From: Pectinophora gossypiella
Lineage: Eukaryota > Arthropoda > Insecta > Lepidoptera > Gelechiidae
Direction of reading: 5' to 3'
NCBI RefSeq assembly: GCF_024362695.1
Contig: NC_065420.1
Coordinates: forward strand, 404,501-468,500
Length of the DNA stretch: 64,000 bases
The notes beneath the pieces are model-generated. The model did no database searches, had not been told where the DNA came from, and was given only the letters and a program-made list of their open reading frames with translations. Below, piece by piece: positions 9,503 through 19,357 of the stretch (position 1 is its first letter; each line of letters opens with the position of its first letter). The translations under genes were made by a program, and so were the position numbers.

Positions 9503-9899
9503 GAGATGATGTTAAGTATAACGATAAAAGGTTTGCTGTGCAGCATCATGGGGTCGCCGTAGGATAACTTGATTAAACTTCGTTAACCCGCCATAATCTC
9601 ATTACGTATGTAATTGGCGTTCCGCGGCAAATGTCCCGAAACGATCCCTCGCGATAAGGCGGGTTCCGTCCGAATTCGGCTAAAATAATTAAACTAAACG
9701 CATAACACATTTTAATAGCGGTCGGGTAATAGTTGGAAGAATTCGCGGTAAATATGTAACCCGACTAAATTGAAAACTACCGAATGTGGTTTTGATTAAA
9801 TTAATTAAATTATGTCCTAATAGTTTTAATTCAATGTGTGAAAGTTTGGAATTAATTTGGTTTTATCAATCCATTGCCTGTTTACTATTGGAGTTCATC
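9503..9899. other. No feature recognised
   Basis: Apparently unique AT-rich sequence; no ORF above 60 codons with a recognisable motif and no match to other parts of the window. Confidence 0.35.
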
Positions 9900-10110
9900 G
9901 GTTACCACAGCAATGATTTAGTGTGGTGAAGCTGCGACCACGGTTGAAATTATTCGTTTACATAACATATCCCCACGCCCGTATCTCCATGGGGTAGGTA
10001 GAAGTATTAAGTGTATCACGCACTCCTCGCCGGCTATGTTTAATTGCCATGTAATAGGGGGCGAGCCTATTGCCATTAACCGGACACAAATCCTGGAAAC
10101 CACGTGATAT
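9900..10110 (+). repeat. Family U retroposon piece
   Basis: 'tgccatgtaatagggggcga' and 'cctattgcc...ccggacacaaatcctgg' match 39745-39815 ('catgtaatagtgtacgagcc'). This sequence belongs to a common lepidopteran retroposon tail; the two flanks differ. ORFs here are incidental. Confidence 0.5.
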
Positions 10111-10368
10111 AAATAAAAAAAAAATGAAAAAATTATATATAATATAAGATATGAAGATTACGTATTCAAAATTATTTTTCATAATATATATTTAATAAGT
10201 AATTTAAATTTATGGAGGTATAAAATGATTGTTTAAATTTATATTTATGTAACACCTATATTATAATTTAATAACAATTTATTTTATTACAGTACAAAAT
10301 TGTTGGTATTTTTCAGATATAATCATATTATTTTATTTTATTATTTTTATTTACAAGTGATATAAATC

Positions 10369-10460
10369 AATCAATCAATAATACTTTATTGCACAACGAT
10401 ATACCTAATACAAAGGACATAAACATACGAATAAAAACATAAGCACAATAGGCGGCCTTA
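10369..10460 (-). repeat. LINE 3' tail, family P
   Basis: 'actttattgcacaacgat' and 'acaataggcggccttatt' on plus are the reverse of the P tail 'aaggccgcctattgt...gtgcaataaagt'. 5'-truncated untranslated LINE end. Confidence 0.55.
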
Positions 10461-10531
10461 TTTTTTTCTTATCTATGATCCAAACATGAATTCAAACTCA
10501 TAAAGTCGAATTCAGTGGTTGAGAACCTGAG

Positions 10532-10866
10532 CCCCGTCCGAGTCCAGTGGTTGAGCATTGGGCTCACGATCCGGAGGTCTCAGGTCCCAATCCCGGTGGG
10601 GACATATCACAAAAAATACTCTATGATCTGTGTGTGTTTGTGATCTCAGTGTCTCTTTATGCGTGTGTCTGTGTGTGTGTGTGTGTGTGTGTGATAGTCT
10701 GGTTAGGACACTGCATGTTAATCACCTGATAGTCCAATAAGTAAGATGGTCCGTGCTTCGGATGGCACGTTAAGCAGAGGATCCCGGCTACTGTTTACTT
10801 AAGTAAGTATGTAGTCGTTACATGAACCATGTTAGGCCTTTGGCTGCTGAATAACCCTGACACCAG
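10532..10866 (+). mobile_element. SINE-A with internal (GT)n
   Basis: Head 'agtccagtggttgagc' and B-box region 'caggtcccaatcccgg' (decayed) are followed by an expanded GT tract at about 10671-10693 and the shared centre. The tail faces the SINE-A at 10905-11068. An internal microsatellite is unusual for this family. Confidence 0.8.
10671..10693 (+). repeat. (GT)n microsatellite
   Basis: About eleven GT units, with further imperfect GT upstream from 10628, inside SINE-A. Confidence 0.9.
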
Positions 10867-10904
10867 AGATCAATGAACGACTGCATCGTCGTTCATTGAT
10901 TCTG

Positions 10905-11068
10905 TTTCTGATAAGCACTTGAGAGCCCCTGTAACGACTATGTACTTACATCAATAAGTAATAACCGGGACGAACGGCTTAACGTGCCTTCCGAAGTACG
11001 GATCATCTTACTTATTGGACAATCAGGTGATCAGCCTGTAATGTCCTAACCAAACTAGGAATCACAAA
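10905..11068 (-). repeat. SINE-A 3' half, inverted
   Basis: On the minus strand it carries the SINE-A region from 'gtgattcctagtttggttag' to the 'aagtacatagtcgttac' part. It lies tail-to-tail with the plus copy, with a 13 bp hairpin at 10869-10900 between them. Confidence 0.7.
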
Positions 11069-11328
11069 GGAACCCTCAGCTTATATTTCAACACTACAGC
11101 AATTATACAACCAACCAACACGGGTGGCGAAGTAATCCTCCATCGCTAAACTCGCGCTATCTCCCATCGGGGGCGAGCAGCGTGAAATTCAATTCATTTT
11201 GCTTCGCCACTTAGCTAGATACCATCGCACCATCATGGTTGTGTACCGTCAAAACTGATAATTACTCCTATTTATGTCTTATGAGATACGGTGGCTGGTG
11301 TGAGTTTGATAATGTGTGATAATCTTAA

Positions 11329-11633
11329 CGGCCTCCGTGGTCCAGTGGTTTGAGCGCTCGGCTCACGATCCGGAGGTCCAGGGTTCAAATCCCGGCGGGA
11401 AATATCACGAAAATCATGTTGTGATCCCCAGGCTGATCACATGATCGTCCGAAAGTAAGATGGTCCGTGCTTCGGAAGGCACGTTAAGCCGTTGGTCCCG
11501 GTTACTACTTACTGATGCAAGTTAGTAGTCGTTACATGAGTCATGTGAGGGGCCTTTGGTGGCTCAATAGTAACCCCATCAACCCACCAGGGTTGATGGG
11601 TTGGTAAACACAACCCACACGATAGAAGAAGAT
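11329..11633 (+). mobile_element. SINE-A, full length
   Basis: 'acggcctccgtggtccagtg' starts the head; B box 'gggttcaaatcccgg' lies near 11382-11396; the shared centre spans about 11464-11502; it ends 'cccacacgatagaagaag'. A tandem duplicate of 'aaccca..agggttgatgggt' marks the tail. Confidence 0.85.
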
Positions 11634-11639
11634 CTATCA

Positions 11640-11937
11640 CATCCACAACTAGACGTCGGCAGGCATTTCATCCTTATGTTGTGGATACACCACCAATCCG
11701 CACTAAACGTTTTGCCTCTTCATTTTTGATACTTTTTGATAATCTGGGAGTCTTTGAGGTTATAGTGAATAGGTATTTGCAGTAAGCGTGATGCATCCTA
11801 GACCACATCGTCAATTACCATCAGGTGAGATTGTGGTCAATCGCGAGCTTATATTATTATTTAAAAAAATATAAACATAATTTACACGTTTTTGAAAGAG
11901 TTTTTGATTAATCTTAAAGTAACGCTTTTTGTTTTAA
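11640..11937. other. No feature recognised
   Basis: I see no gene. 'caattaccatcaggtgagattg' at about 11812-11834 resembles a frequent lepidopteran LINE tail motif, but too short to classify. Confidence 0.3.
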
Positions 11938-12062
11938 TCAAATCAAGTCAAATATACTTTATTGCACAGAACTAAATTTCAACAAACAGACATGACACAT
12001 GAATACAGTACAATTTGGGCGGAATTATTGCTCTAGAGCAATTTCTTCCAGGCAACCACCAC
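11938..12062 (-). repeat. LINE 3' tail, family P
   Basis: 'tactttattgcacagaac' to 'ttccaggcaacc' on plus is the inverted P tail, including the conserved 'ggttgcctgg' start. Non-coding. Confidence 0.6.
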
Positions 12063-12534
12063 CAATTCAAACCGTTTTTTAAATACGTAAACTACATAGT
12101 TAATAGGATAGCAGCCACTTAAGCGTATTTTCCTCACTTACCCGTGTTAACGAAACCCAAAACAAGCCGGTTGATAATGTGCTTATAATGCGCCTAATTA
12201 CCGATTATCGCTTTAGCCGTGTTGCGGGGCCTCTCGGCTACACAACGTCGCCGACGAAGCTCCTCGGCTTGGCCACTTTCCAGCCGAGTAGCTCCCTTTG
12301 AAGCCGTGCTCAGTCAAGCCGGCCACTGTGAAGCTTTACTACTCTGCTTAAGTATTTTTGGGTGGAACATTTTTATAGATTTTTCACATACTTCTAGACT
12401 GAAGGTGAAGAAAATATACGTACTTATCTACTACTACTTCTATAGCTATTTTTGTAGTATTGCCATTTCCCTTAGTTGGCATTCAATAATTGAGCAGGAC
12501 GGTTGCATAATTATTAAGTAAGTATTCCATATCT

Positions 12535-12925
12535 ACAGGGTGTTAGTGACATCGTAAAGAATACTGGGGGGTTAAAATGACCACATCGAAGCAATTCATC
12601 TAAGTAAGCAATATTGCTATTTGACATTTGTTTGCATTGCGCACTTACTTTTATATGCGCAAATGTCAAATAGCAATTTTGCTTTCTTAGATGAATTGCT
12701 TCGATGTGGTCATTTTAACCCCCCCCCCCCTGATTATACTGAGGATGACTCAGACCATGATTCTGAGTCGATATCTAGTGGAATTTCCTGTCGGAAAATT
12801 CATGAAAATGTTAATGCTTTTTTAAATTATTTTCAGTGTCATAGTTTTGCGATTCAAAATTCCACTCAGAACCATGGTCTGAATCATCCGTCAAAGTTTT
12901 CGTTACGACGTCACTAACATCCTGT
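12535..12925. mobile_element. Foldback MITE-G interrupted by H
   Basis: The ends 'acagggtgttagtgacatcg' and 'acgacgtcactaacatcctg' are inverted repeats; the arms continue with 'actcagaccatgattctgag' facing 'cagaaccatggtctgaatca'. Arms are about 100 bp. Further copies at 44172, 46674 and 46913. The left arm is split by H at about 12567-12735. ORFs crossing it are incidental. Confidence 0.75.
12567..12735. mobile_element. Foldback MITE-H nested in G
   Basis: Arms run from 'ggttaaaatgaccacatcg' to 'gcaatattgctatttgac' and the inverse ends 'cattttaacc(C)n'. Arms about 65 bp around a short loop. 'atactg' at 12561-12566 and 12736-12741 may be the TSD. Relatives at 26666-26998 and 49526-49684. Confidence 0.75.
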
Positions 12926-12929
12926 ATTT

Positions 12930-13589
12930 CAACAGGCTGTTGCTTTAAAATTTTATACAAATAAAAAATAGCAATAAAACAACTTCTTATTTTTTTTATG
13001 GACAGGAGTGAGTGTTATGTACTATACATGTATGCCTTCCACTTCAGCATTTAGGCATAATTTAAAAAAAAAGAAATAATCTCACAAGCCACTTTTCATT
13101 TCGGGCAGGTAGAAGGTAGAAATCACTTTTTATAATAGAGTTATTGCACCAATATTCAGGTGATTGGATCGCGCCCAATTTCCCCCGTCATGCATTGAAC
13201 CACGCTACAAAACGTAAAAAAAGAAAAAATGTTTTTCAATCGACGTGTGAGTTCCCTCTCACAGTGGGGATTTAGCGCTTAGTAGGCTTATGCATGTATG
13301 TATGCTACTCCCACATACTCCACCACACTATTGCCTGTTAATTTTTAAAGCAACTTTACGACACATCCGAGCTACCTACTAAGTTACAGGAACAACCACA
13401 GAGCACTGAAACAAAACTCGTTCGGCTTCTACTAGAGGCGAATTTATCAGGATACCAATTCCTGGTAAAAAGAGTCTTAGTGTGCACTAATTCACTATTT
13501 GTAATAGGATAACACAACAAGAGAAACACGATGAAGCTATAACATAATTTATGTAGACCAGGTACGCTCATACCTAGGTTGCGTTTCTC
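12930..13589. other. No gene recognised
   Basis: AT-rich; 'gtgattggatcgcgcccaat' near 13161-13180 looks like a lepidopteran LINE fragment but has no partner here. The 71-codon minus ORF at 13356-13571 has no known motif. Confidence 0.3.
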
Positions 13590-13790
13590 AGTTATACCAT
13601 AGAATAAGAAGTAACACTACGTATAGAACGGCAACTCTCCGCTCCCCACCAGCGTCTGAGCTAGGTTTACCTCACCCCCTCGAACATAGTTTAGACTTGA
13701 ATGGCGTCAGACGTCACACACACAGATGTGCGTCTACGGTAACGTCAATGTGTGGTATTTATATGTAAAACAAGGTTGTGGAAGTGTCCG
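13590..13790 (+). repeat. Family N repeat copy
   Basis: 'tatagaacggcaactctccg', 'ctgagctaggtttacctcac' and 'agacgtcacacacac...ggtaacgtcaatgtgt' recur in the same order at 59205-59400, and inverted and diverged at 25735-25945. Flanks begin with 'ccatagaata', and inverted 'ttctatg' ends at 25940 hint at terminal inverted repeats. Confidence 0.6.
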
Positions 13791-14577
13791 GTGTGTGGTT
13801 ATACTCAACATGGCTGGGTAAGAGAGCTTTTAGCGTTCTTTGTTTGCCCGGTTAAATAGTGAATAAAAAAATCATAAATCTGTTTGACTCATTTCAAAAT
13901 TAAGCAGTTGCTTGGCATCGTCAATATGTTTTTTTTTATTTTATGATGAAATATTATTTTATTGTATTGATAGAGTATTGCACATCGGAACATTAATGTA
14001 AAAAAATGAAAAATATATTATTCTGTATTCTTATTTACTTTTTATTTTTTTTAGGTCGAAAATAAAATGAGTCTATACTAGAGTACTCTGAAAGAAATCC
14101 CGCGGATTTTAGTAATAGTGAAATTTGTTGCAATACAGTATTTTACACATTCCTATTCTATTAGCTGAGCGTAATTTGTGTCTGTACTCTGTGGCAACAG
14201 TCTCGATCCACCGTGTTTTACGAGCTGAAACTAGCTTTACTGTCAGATGTCACCTTAAGGTGTTACTTGTCACATTAAACTTTAAATACTAAAGTTTACT
14301 TCAAACCGCAGTTTAAAACATAATTTTTACTTTTATGTTCATTTGTCACTTATTTTTCTTTAGAAGACAGTTATGTGTCGGTTTATTACATTAGTCACTT
14401 TATTACATTTGCTATTTCTGGCGTTTTGAAACGGAAATCTTTCCACTGCTTTAGGAAAGTTAGCTCCGATATTGACTCGAACAGGATTTGGAAGCCCAAT
14501 ATTCTGGTTACCTTATATTATAGTCACAGAGGTCGACTATTATTATAAAGTTGAATAAAACCTTTGGACAACATACA
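13791..14577. other. No gene recognised
   Basis: AT-rich sequence. A short palindrome 'aactttaaata...aaagttta' is at about 14278-14300. Nothing matches elsewhere in the window. Confidence 0.3.
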
Positions 14578-14654
14578 AATGCAGTTTTCACTAACACAGT
14601 TGGGTCGACCATTATAGACGGCGATACGGCTCACCGCCTACCAGGTTGGTTTAA
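14578..14654 (+). repeat. Family V retroposon piece
   Basis: 'cagttttcactaacacagtt' and 'cgaccattatagacggcgat' match 39625-39675 and, for the right part, 15103-15170; the inverse is at 29824-29960. Part of a LINE-like repeat. Confidence 0.5.
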
Positions 14655-14895
14655 CAAATAAATAAATAATAAGTAAATAAATAATAAATATATAATAATT
14701 AAAAATAAATAATTAAAACGCATTGTGACGCATTGGAGGAGGTGTTTTATTTATAAGATGCGTGTTTGTTTTGTTTTAAATTGTTTGAATAAATAAAATA
14801 AATAATTAAATAATTATTTAACTAATTAATTTTTGTAATTATTTCTTTTTATTTTGGTGCAATAAAGTGTATTTGTATTGTATTGTAATAAAATC
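14655..14895. repeat. AT-rich simple repeats and P-type tail
   Basis: (AATA)n-like runs at 14659-14720, then a 'ggtgcaataaagtgtatttg' end at 14856-14875 followed by (tattg)n, as in LINE 3' ends at 16580 and 32970. Confidence 0.5.
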
Positions 14896-15060
14896 TTTAT
14901 TTACTCTCACAAAAAGTAATGCCATTGTGATTTAACAATACATTCTGTGAGAATCTGGTGCCTGATCTAGGTATAACCCTGTGTTCCAGGTCACCAGGTT
15001 CCCACTCCCGGAGGTCACCTATACATGAAATTGGGGACGTTATGCAATTATTGAAAAATA

Positions 15061-15082
15061 GGTGTGTGTGTGTGTGTGTGTG
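15061..15082 (+). repeat. (GT)n microsatellite
   Basis: Eleven GT units between a unique stretch and a family V piece. Confidence 0.9.
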
Positions 15083-15102
15083 CTAGTCGTGCGAGTGGTG
15101 TT

Positions 15103-15170
15103 CCGTTACGGCCTGACGGCGATACGGCTCACTACCTACCAGGTTGGTTTAACAAAAAGCTCGGTGAGGT
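15103..15170 (+). repeat. Family V piece
   Basis: 'gacggcgatacggctcacta' and 'ctaccaggttggtttaaca' repeat 14620-14654 almost exactly; then 'agctcggtgaggtgtg' continues further than the first copy. Confidence 0.55.
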
Positions 15171-15287
15171 GTGGGTACGAGTACTTACTTTGTCTTGCGA
15201 TGAATGTACCCCTGACTACCCAATTGGGATATAGTCGTGAGCTTATGTTACGTTTAGACAACAATTAATTAAAGCAAATGAATGTGT

Positions 15288-15400
15288 CTTCCCTTCGCGG
15301 GTAGGTAGGTCGACAGGCAGTCGCTTCTGTAAAAAACCGGACCTATCGAATCCTCAGGTTACGTAAGCGGACTCTGTGAAAAACAGGATAATGCTAGAGG
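15288..15400 (+). repeat. SINE-K tail
   Basis: 'cccttcgcgggtaggtaggt', 'gcagtcgcttctgta', 'tcaggttacgtaagcgga' and 'aggataatgctagagg' follow the SINE-K order; head absent. Confidence 0.65.
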
Positions 15401-15417
15401 GAATGTTTCTTCTTGAC

Positions 15418-15672
15418 GACTAAACATTGCGGGAGTGACTGGCAGAGAAAGACCTAGAATAAAGTATACGTACCTATTAACCAAATTGGGGATGTCTTTA
15501 GAAAGGGTTTAGTACGATCTACTCTGAAACGGCGTGCGTGAATGAAACGATTGATGAATGTGGAGGAAACAAGTGTGTCAGGATCGAAGCAAATGGAATT
15601 CCATAGTTTCTGCTTGCTCCGGTGGGAAATAGGTGTGAGTTTATGTATGCATGTACGTTATGTAAGTGTACC
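15418..15672 (+). pseudogene. LINE D 3' fragment
   Basis: 'aaattggggatgtctttaga', 'gtacgatctactctgaaacg' and 'gatgaatgtggaggaaacaa' encode a degraded form of the D C-terminus, with several stops. It ends in 'tatgtatgcatgtacg'. Together with what follows it matches 33085-33500. Confidence 0.7.
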
Positions 15673-15870
15673 ACTAATCAGAACATCGTATGTAAACAGT
15701 AATATCGCCACCAAATAGACAATATGTACTTATCATTGTTGATCCTTATTAGTGTTATGTACGCTCCTTGTGTTTGCCATTTAAATGAACTATTTATGTA
15801 TGTAGCAGTAATGCTTAGTTTAAATTAACTGTAATTTGCACTTGATTGGCCGCCTCTATGGCTAGAGTAA
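15480..15870 (+). repeat. 390 bp block repeated at 33.1 kb
   Basis: From the D segment through 'gtaaacagtaat.tcgccacc', 'gttgatccttattagtgtta' and 'agcagtaatgcttagttta' the sequence matches 33110-33500 with few differences, then enters a tRNA-like 'ctctatggctagagta'. It is a dispersed composite: LINE D tail, non-D spacer, SINE-B-like head. Confidence 0.75.
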
Positions 15871-16135
15871 TCGGGTCAGCAGGATCGTATATCATATTGA
15901 GACTCTCCTTGACATTGCAGGCTTGACTCACCTGATAGTCCGAAAAAGTAAGATGATTGTGTGCTTCGGATGGCACGGTAAGTCGCTGGTCCCGTCTATT
16001 AAACAAAAAAATCACCTCCAACAACCAGCAGTGGAGCAGCGTGGTGGAGTATGCTCCATACTCCCTCCGGTTGATTGAGGGGAGGCCTGTGCCCAGCAGT
16101 GGGACGTATATAGGCTGTTTATGTTATGTATGTAT
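15846..16135 (+). repeat. Diverged SINE-B
   Basis: The head 'ggccgcctctatggctagag' is unlike the other SINE-B heads, but 'cttgactcacctgatagtcc', 'cggatggcacggtaagtcgc' and the complete 'ggaggcctgtgcccagcagt' tail are SINE-B. The B box is poorly preserved. Confidence 0.7.
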
Positions 16136-16139
16136 ATAG

Positions 16140-16365
16140 TTATTATTACAGCAATATCGACGAGGGCGTCCATAAACGTCATGTCGCGTCAGAGGATATT
16201 AATCTGTCCGTGTGCAAATTAATGATTTATGTCGACCACTGTACTGAGGGGCACGCTGGCGCGCTATACACGCAGTGTACTCACTTACTTAGTTAGGGAA
16301 TCAAAAAGAAAACATAACCTAATCCTTTATTTATTGTAGATTTGTCCCTTTCTCGCAATGTAGTA
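16140..16365. other. No feature recognised
   Basis: Nothing with a partner in this window and no ORF of note. Confidence 0.3.
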
Positions 16366-16518
16366 ATAAGTAGCTTATGTTGGGATTCCATTTGTTCACC
16401 AAAATTTTTTTGTCATATTTTAATTTGTTATATTAGGTTTGACCTATTATTTCTGTTTTTAATAATAATTTGACATAATAGTGTTTTGGCATACTTACTA
16501 TGTCATTAAGTATGAACA

Positions 16519-16562
16519 GTATGTTGAACAGTGTGTTGAACAGTGTGTTGTGTATGTATGTA
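16519..16562 (+). repeat. Short tandem repeat
   Basis: Three units of 'gtatgttgaaca'/'gtgtgttgaaca' are followed by (gtat)n. Confidence 0.6.
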
Positions 16563-16962
16563 TGTAGTAAGTGTTATTTCTTTTTATTTTGGTGCAATAA
16601 AATGTATTTGTATTGTATTGTATTGTAAGTATATAAATATAGTTTATCCTATTGTTTTAAGGGATATTATTTATTCGTCTAACGGATATTAGGCATTAAG
16701 GTCAGCATAATGTAACAGTAGGTTAGGGTGCGGCCCTTGGGCCACCCCTAGGCCACCAGCATGTTTATCTAACACACGAAAAGTATACTGAATGATGACC
16801 AACAGCATGAAATAGTGTCAAAAAATATGAAAAGTAACAATCATGAACCAAATGCAGCCAGGGAAAAAGTAAGTTTCGAAAATGTTCAAAGTTGCGCCAA
16901 AACTTTTCTTATTCGGAGTATAGTTTTTATGCTTATAATTATTATGCTTATTGTAGTTATGG

Positions 16963-17227
16963 CCCCCGATACCGACCCCGCCGGCGTGGTCGACGATTTC
17001 CCTTATTCAGCGCTTATCGCTATCGACCCACTAGGGTCGATTAATTCTTTCAAATATTTTTCCTCTCAGACGACGCCCTGAGCCGAGGTTCGCGCCCAAC
17101 TGGGCACCCTCAGGCCTGTTGTCTTAAACGTTGTACCGGGTGAGAGCCTTAAGCGCTCCCCATTTGTCCGGCCAAGTAGTTAATGCCATCTGCGGCAAAT
17201 CTACAATAAGTCACGTCAAAAAAAAAA
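16963..17227 (+). mobile_element. E retroposon with TSD
   Basis: It runs from 'cccccgataccgaccccgcc' to 'aataagtcacgtc' plus an A tract. A perfect 11 bp TSD 'tgtagttatgg' is at 16952-16962 and 17228-17238. Internal sequences 'gtggtcgacgat' and 'gaggttcgcgccc' may be worn A and B boxes, making E SINE-like, but a LINE 3' end is not excluded. A 265 bp copy, almost the same start as 39873. Confidence 0.9.
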
Positions 17228-17544
17228 TGTAGTTATGGTTTTCAAAATTATGCTTAAAAAGTTATGACAAATTAATACTATGCGTAACTAATAATATGAC
17301 AAGTAACAGTATGCCATGTTAAATTATTACATAAAATTTTATGAGTAAAAATAGAGAACCGCTTATATTCGATGCGCTTGTTTTTAAATTGTCATGTGCA
17401 TTAGCTACCATACTGTTTGTCGATGGTCGTGTATCGTCCAAGACGAACATAAATCTATGACGGCAGTTGTCTATGCCCAGTATTAATCGTTTCGTATAGC
17501 GATGCCACTCGATAAATATTTCCTTTTTACCATGTTATTGTGAT

Positions 17545-17862
17545 TGTCATCTCCTTCTATCGTGTGGGTTGTGAGGTGGGGTACCAACCTTATCAACCCT
17601 GGTGTTAGGGTTACTATTGAAGCCGCCAAAGGCCCCTGACTTGGCTCATGTAACGACTACTCACTTACATCAGTAAGTAGTAACCGGGACCAACGGCTTA
17701 ACGTTTCGTCTTACTTTCGGACAATCAGGTGATCAGTCTGTAATGTCCTAACCAAACTAGGGACTACAAAGTAATTTTTGTGATATGTCTCCACTGGGAA
17801 TCGAACCCCGGACCTTAGAATCGCGAGCCCAACGCTCAACCACTGGACCACAGAGGTCGTTA
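17545..17862 (-). mobile_element. SINE-A, near full length
   Basis: Minus strand: head 'acgacctctgtggtccagtg', B box near 17795-17810, shared centre shortened near 17698-17710, tail to 'ccacacgatag'. TSD not clear. Confidence 0.82.
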
Positions 17863-17904
17863 TGTTCATTGACGACTTGAGATCGTAATCTGACGATCTG
17901 TTTG

Positions 17905-18050
17905 AGTAGGTATGTATATAGTCGTTACATGAGCCATGTCAGAGAGCTTTGGCCGTTCAATAATAACCTTAACAGGGTTGATAAGGTCGGTCATTGCCCT
18001 CACACTCTGACGCCCTGAGTCGAGGTTTGTGCCCAACTGGGTAAAGCTAT
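17905..18050 (+). repeat. SINE-A tail joined to E scrap
   Basis: 'tatagtcgttacatgagcca' to 'gttgataaggtcggtcattg' is a SINE-A tail; it is followed directly by 'gacgccctgagtcgaggttt', an E fragment lacking ends. The junction is a rearrangement. Confidence 0.55.
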
Positions 18051-18163
18051 AACACATCCAAACCTAACTTGCTTCCTGTTAAAATTTTTCATTGCTTATT
18101 TAAGTATTTAGCTCGCAGTGAAATATACAATTCATACCGTAAGTTAGGTTTAAGTGAAATGTA

Positions 18164-18305
18164 CAGTCATGAGCAATATAAAGTACCCACTTTAGGACTC
18201 TGTCGCACTAACATATTTGACATTTAGTGAGACTTACAGTTCAATTTGTCAAAAAAGTTAATGTGACATGGTACCAAAGTGTGTGCATATTAATGCTCGT
18301 GACCG
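18164..18305 (+). mobile_element. MITE-F copy
   Basis: Inverted ends 'cagtcatgagca' and 'tgctcgtgaccg', TA on both sides (18162-18163, 18306-18307), 142 bp. Confidence 0.82.
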
Positions 18306-18365
18306 TACGTTCATATATTGTTTGAGCCGCAGTGTTGCATAAGTACAAGTATTGTAATGTAGGGG

Positions 18366-18537
18366 TCCCTCTCAGATGACGCCCTGAGCTGAGGTTCGCG
18401 CCCAACAGGGCGCTATCAGGCCTATTGCCGTAAGTTTTGTAAGAGATGTGAGCTTTAAGCACTCCCCATTTGACCGGCCCAGTAGTTAATGTCATTAGGG
18501 GCAAATCAATACAATAAGTCACATTAAAAAATGTCAT
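18366..18537 (+). repeat. E retroposon, diverged
   Basis: 'cagatgacgccctgagctga' to 'aataagtcacattaaaaaa' is E lacking its 5' part, with about 15% differences by eye. A family M piece follows directly. Confidence 0.7.
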
Positions 18538-18613
18538 CATCACTAATTTAAGAGCCACGCTCTTGTCGGTGTAGCATTCACCATTCTTATCTATCAAAGA
18601 CCAATTCCTTCAC
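18535..18613 (-). repeat. Family M piece
   Basis: 'aagagccacgctcttgtcgg' and 'atcaaagaccaattcctt' on plus are the inverse of 4436-4552. Confidence 0.6.
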
Positions 18614-18623
18614 TAATGTTTTA

Positions 18624-18676
18624 AGCGCTCCTTGTTTGACTGGCCAAGTAGTTAATGCCAGTCACGTCAAAAAAAA
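18624..18676 (+). repeat. E retroposon 3' scrap
   Basis: 'agcgctccttgtttgactgg' and 'gtcacgtc' plus A tract; the middle is deleted ('gccag|tcacgtc'). Confidence 0.55.
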
Positions 18677-18989
18677 GGTAGGAGACGGCATCGAAAGAAC
18701 AAGCGTTTATTACGCAATCTCGACACTCGGAGATATAGAATCGAACATAAATATTCAGTAGAACGACATGTGTTCGCCGACATTATTAATAATTAACGCA
18801 CAGATTTATGGGTACGCCACGATCGTAAAACTTGGACAAAAAATAACAGCGACATATGTGAGGACAAATGAGACCTTGGGCGGCATTAGCATACGTTTTT
18901 GCTTCGTGTTTGACCTTTGATTCCTCTATTGACACCTTATAGAAACCACGCAAGACATCGACTGAGAAGACTCGGTGGGTTGGGTGGGC
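18677..18989. other. No feature recognised
   Basis: Apparently unique; the 95-codon minus ORF (18786-19073) runs into SINE-A and is not credible as a gene. Confidence 0.3.
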
Positions 18990-19313
18990 GTCTATCGTGT
19001 GGGTTGTGGGGTGGATTACCAACCTCAACCCTGGTGTTAGCGTTACTATTGAGCCGCCATACGACCCTGACATGGCTCATGTAACGACTACGTACATACA
19101 TCAGTAAGTAGTAACCGGAACCAACGGTTTAACGTGCCTTCCGAAGCACGGATCGTCTTACTTTCGGACAATCAGGTAATCAGCCTGTAATGTCGTAACC
19201 AAAGTAAGGATCACAAAGTGATTTTTGTGATATGTCCCCACCGGGATTCGAACCCGGGATCTCCGGATCGTGAGTCCAACGCTCAACCACTGTACCATGG
19301 AGGTCGTTATTTG
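18990..19313 (-). mobile_element. SINE-A, full length
   Basis: Minus strand head 'acgacctccatggtacagtg', B box 'ggttcgaatccc' near 19242-19254, shared centre near 19128-19150, tail to 'acacgataga'. A small E scrap ('agtcacgtaaaaaaa') abuts its 5' side at 19321. Confidence 0.85.
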
Positions 19314-19357
19314 CTGTGCAAGTCACGTAAAAAAAGCAATCACAATGGGCTACTTGA

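Larger units (their letters stand above)
16366..17350. repeat. AT-rich 'cataat' repeat, with E inside
   Basis: Many scattered 'cataat/cataatagtgtttt' motifs and a block at 16705-16796 ('acagtaggttagggtgcgg', 'ggccaccccta', 'acacgaaaagtatactgaat') recur at 19925-20250. A LINE-type tail (16565-16627) and E (16963-17227) have landed in it. Likely a non-autonomous DNA element; borders are unclear. Confidence 0.5.

Noticed and set aside
12219..12521. 100-codon ORF with Arg/Ser-rich start
   Set aside because: No recognisable motif, the second half is AT-driven low complexity, and no splice or polyadenylation context supports it.
16366..17350. Helitron
   Set aside because: I see no convincing 3' hairpin with CTRR end or TC start at either border.
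18241..18597. 118-codon minus-strand ORF
   Set aside because: It is a chance read-through of MITE-F, E and family M pieces.
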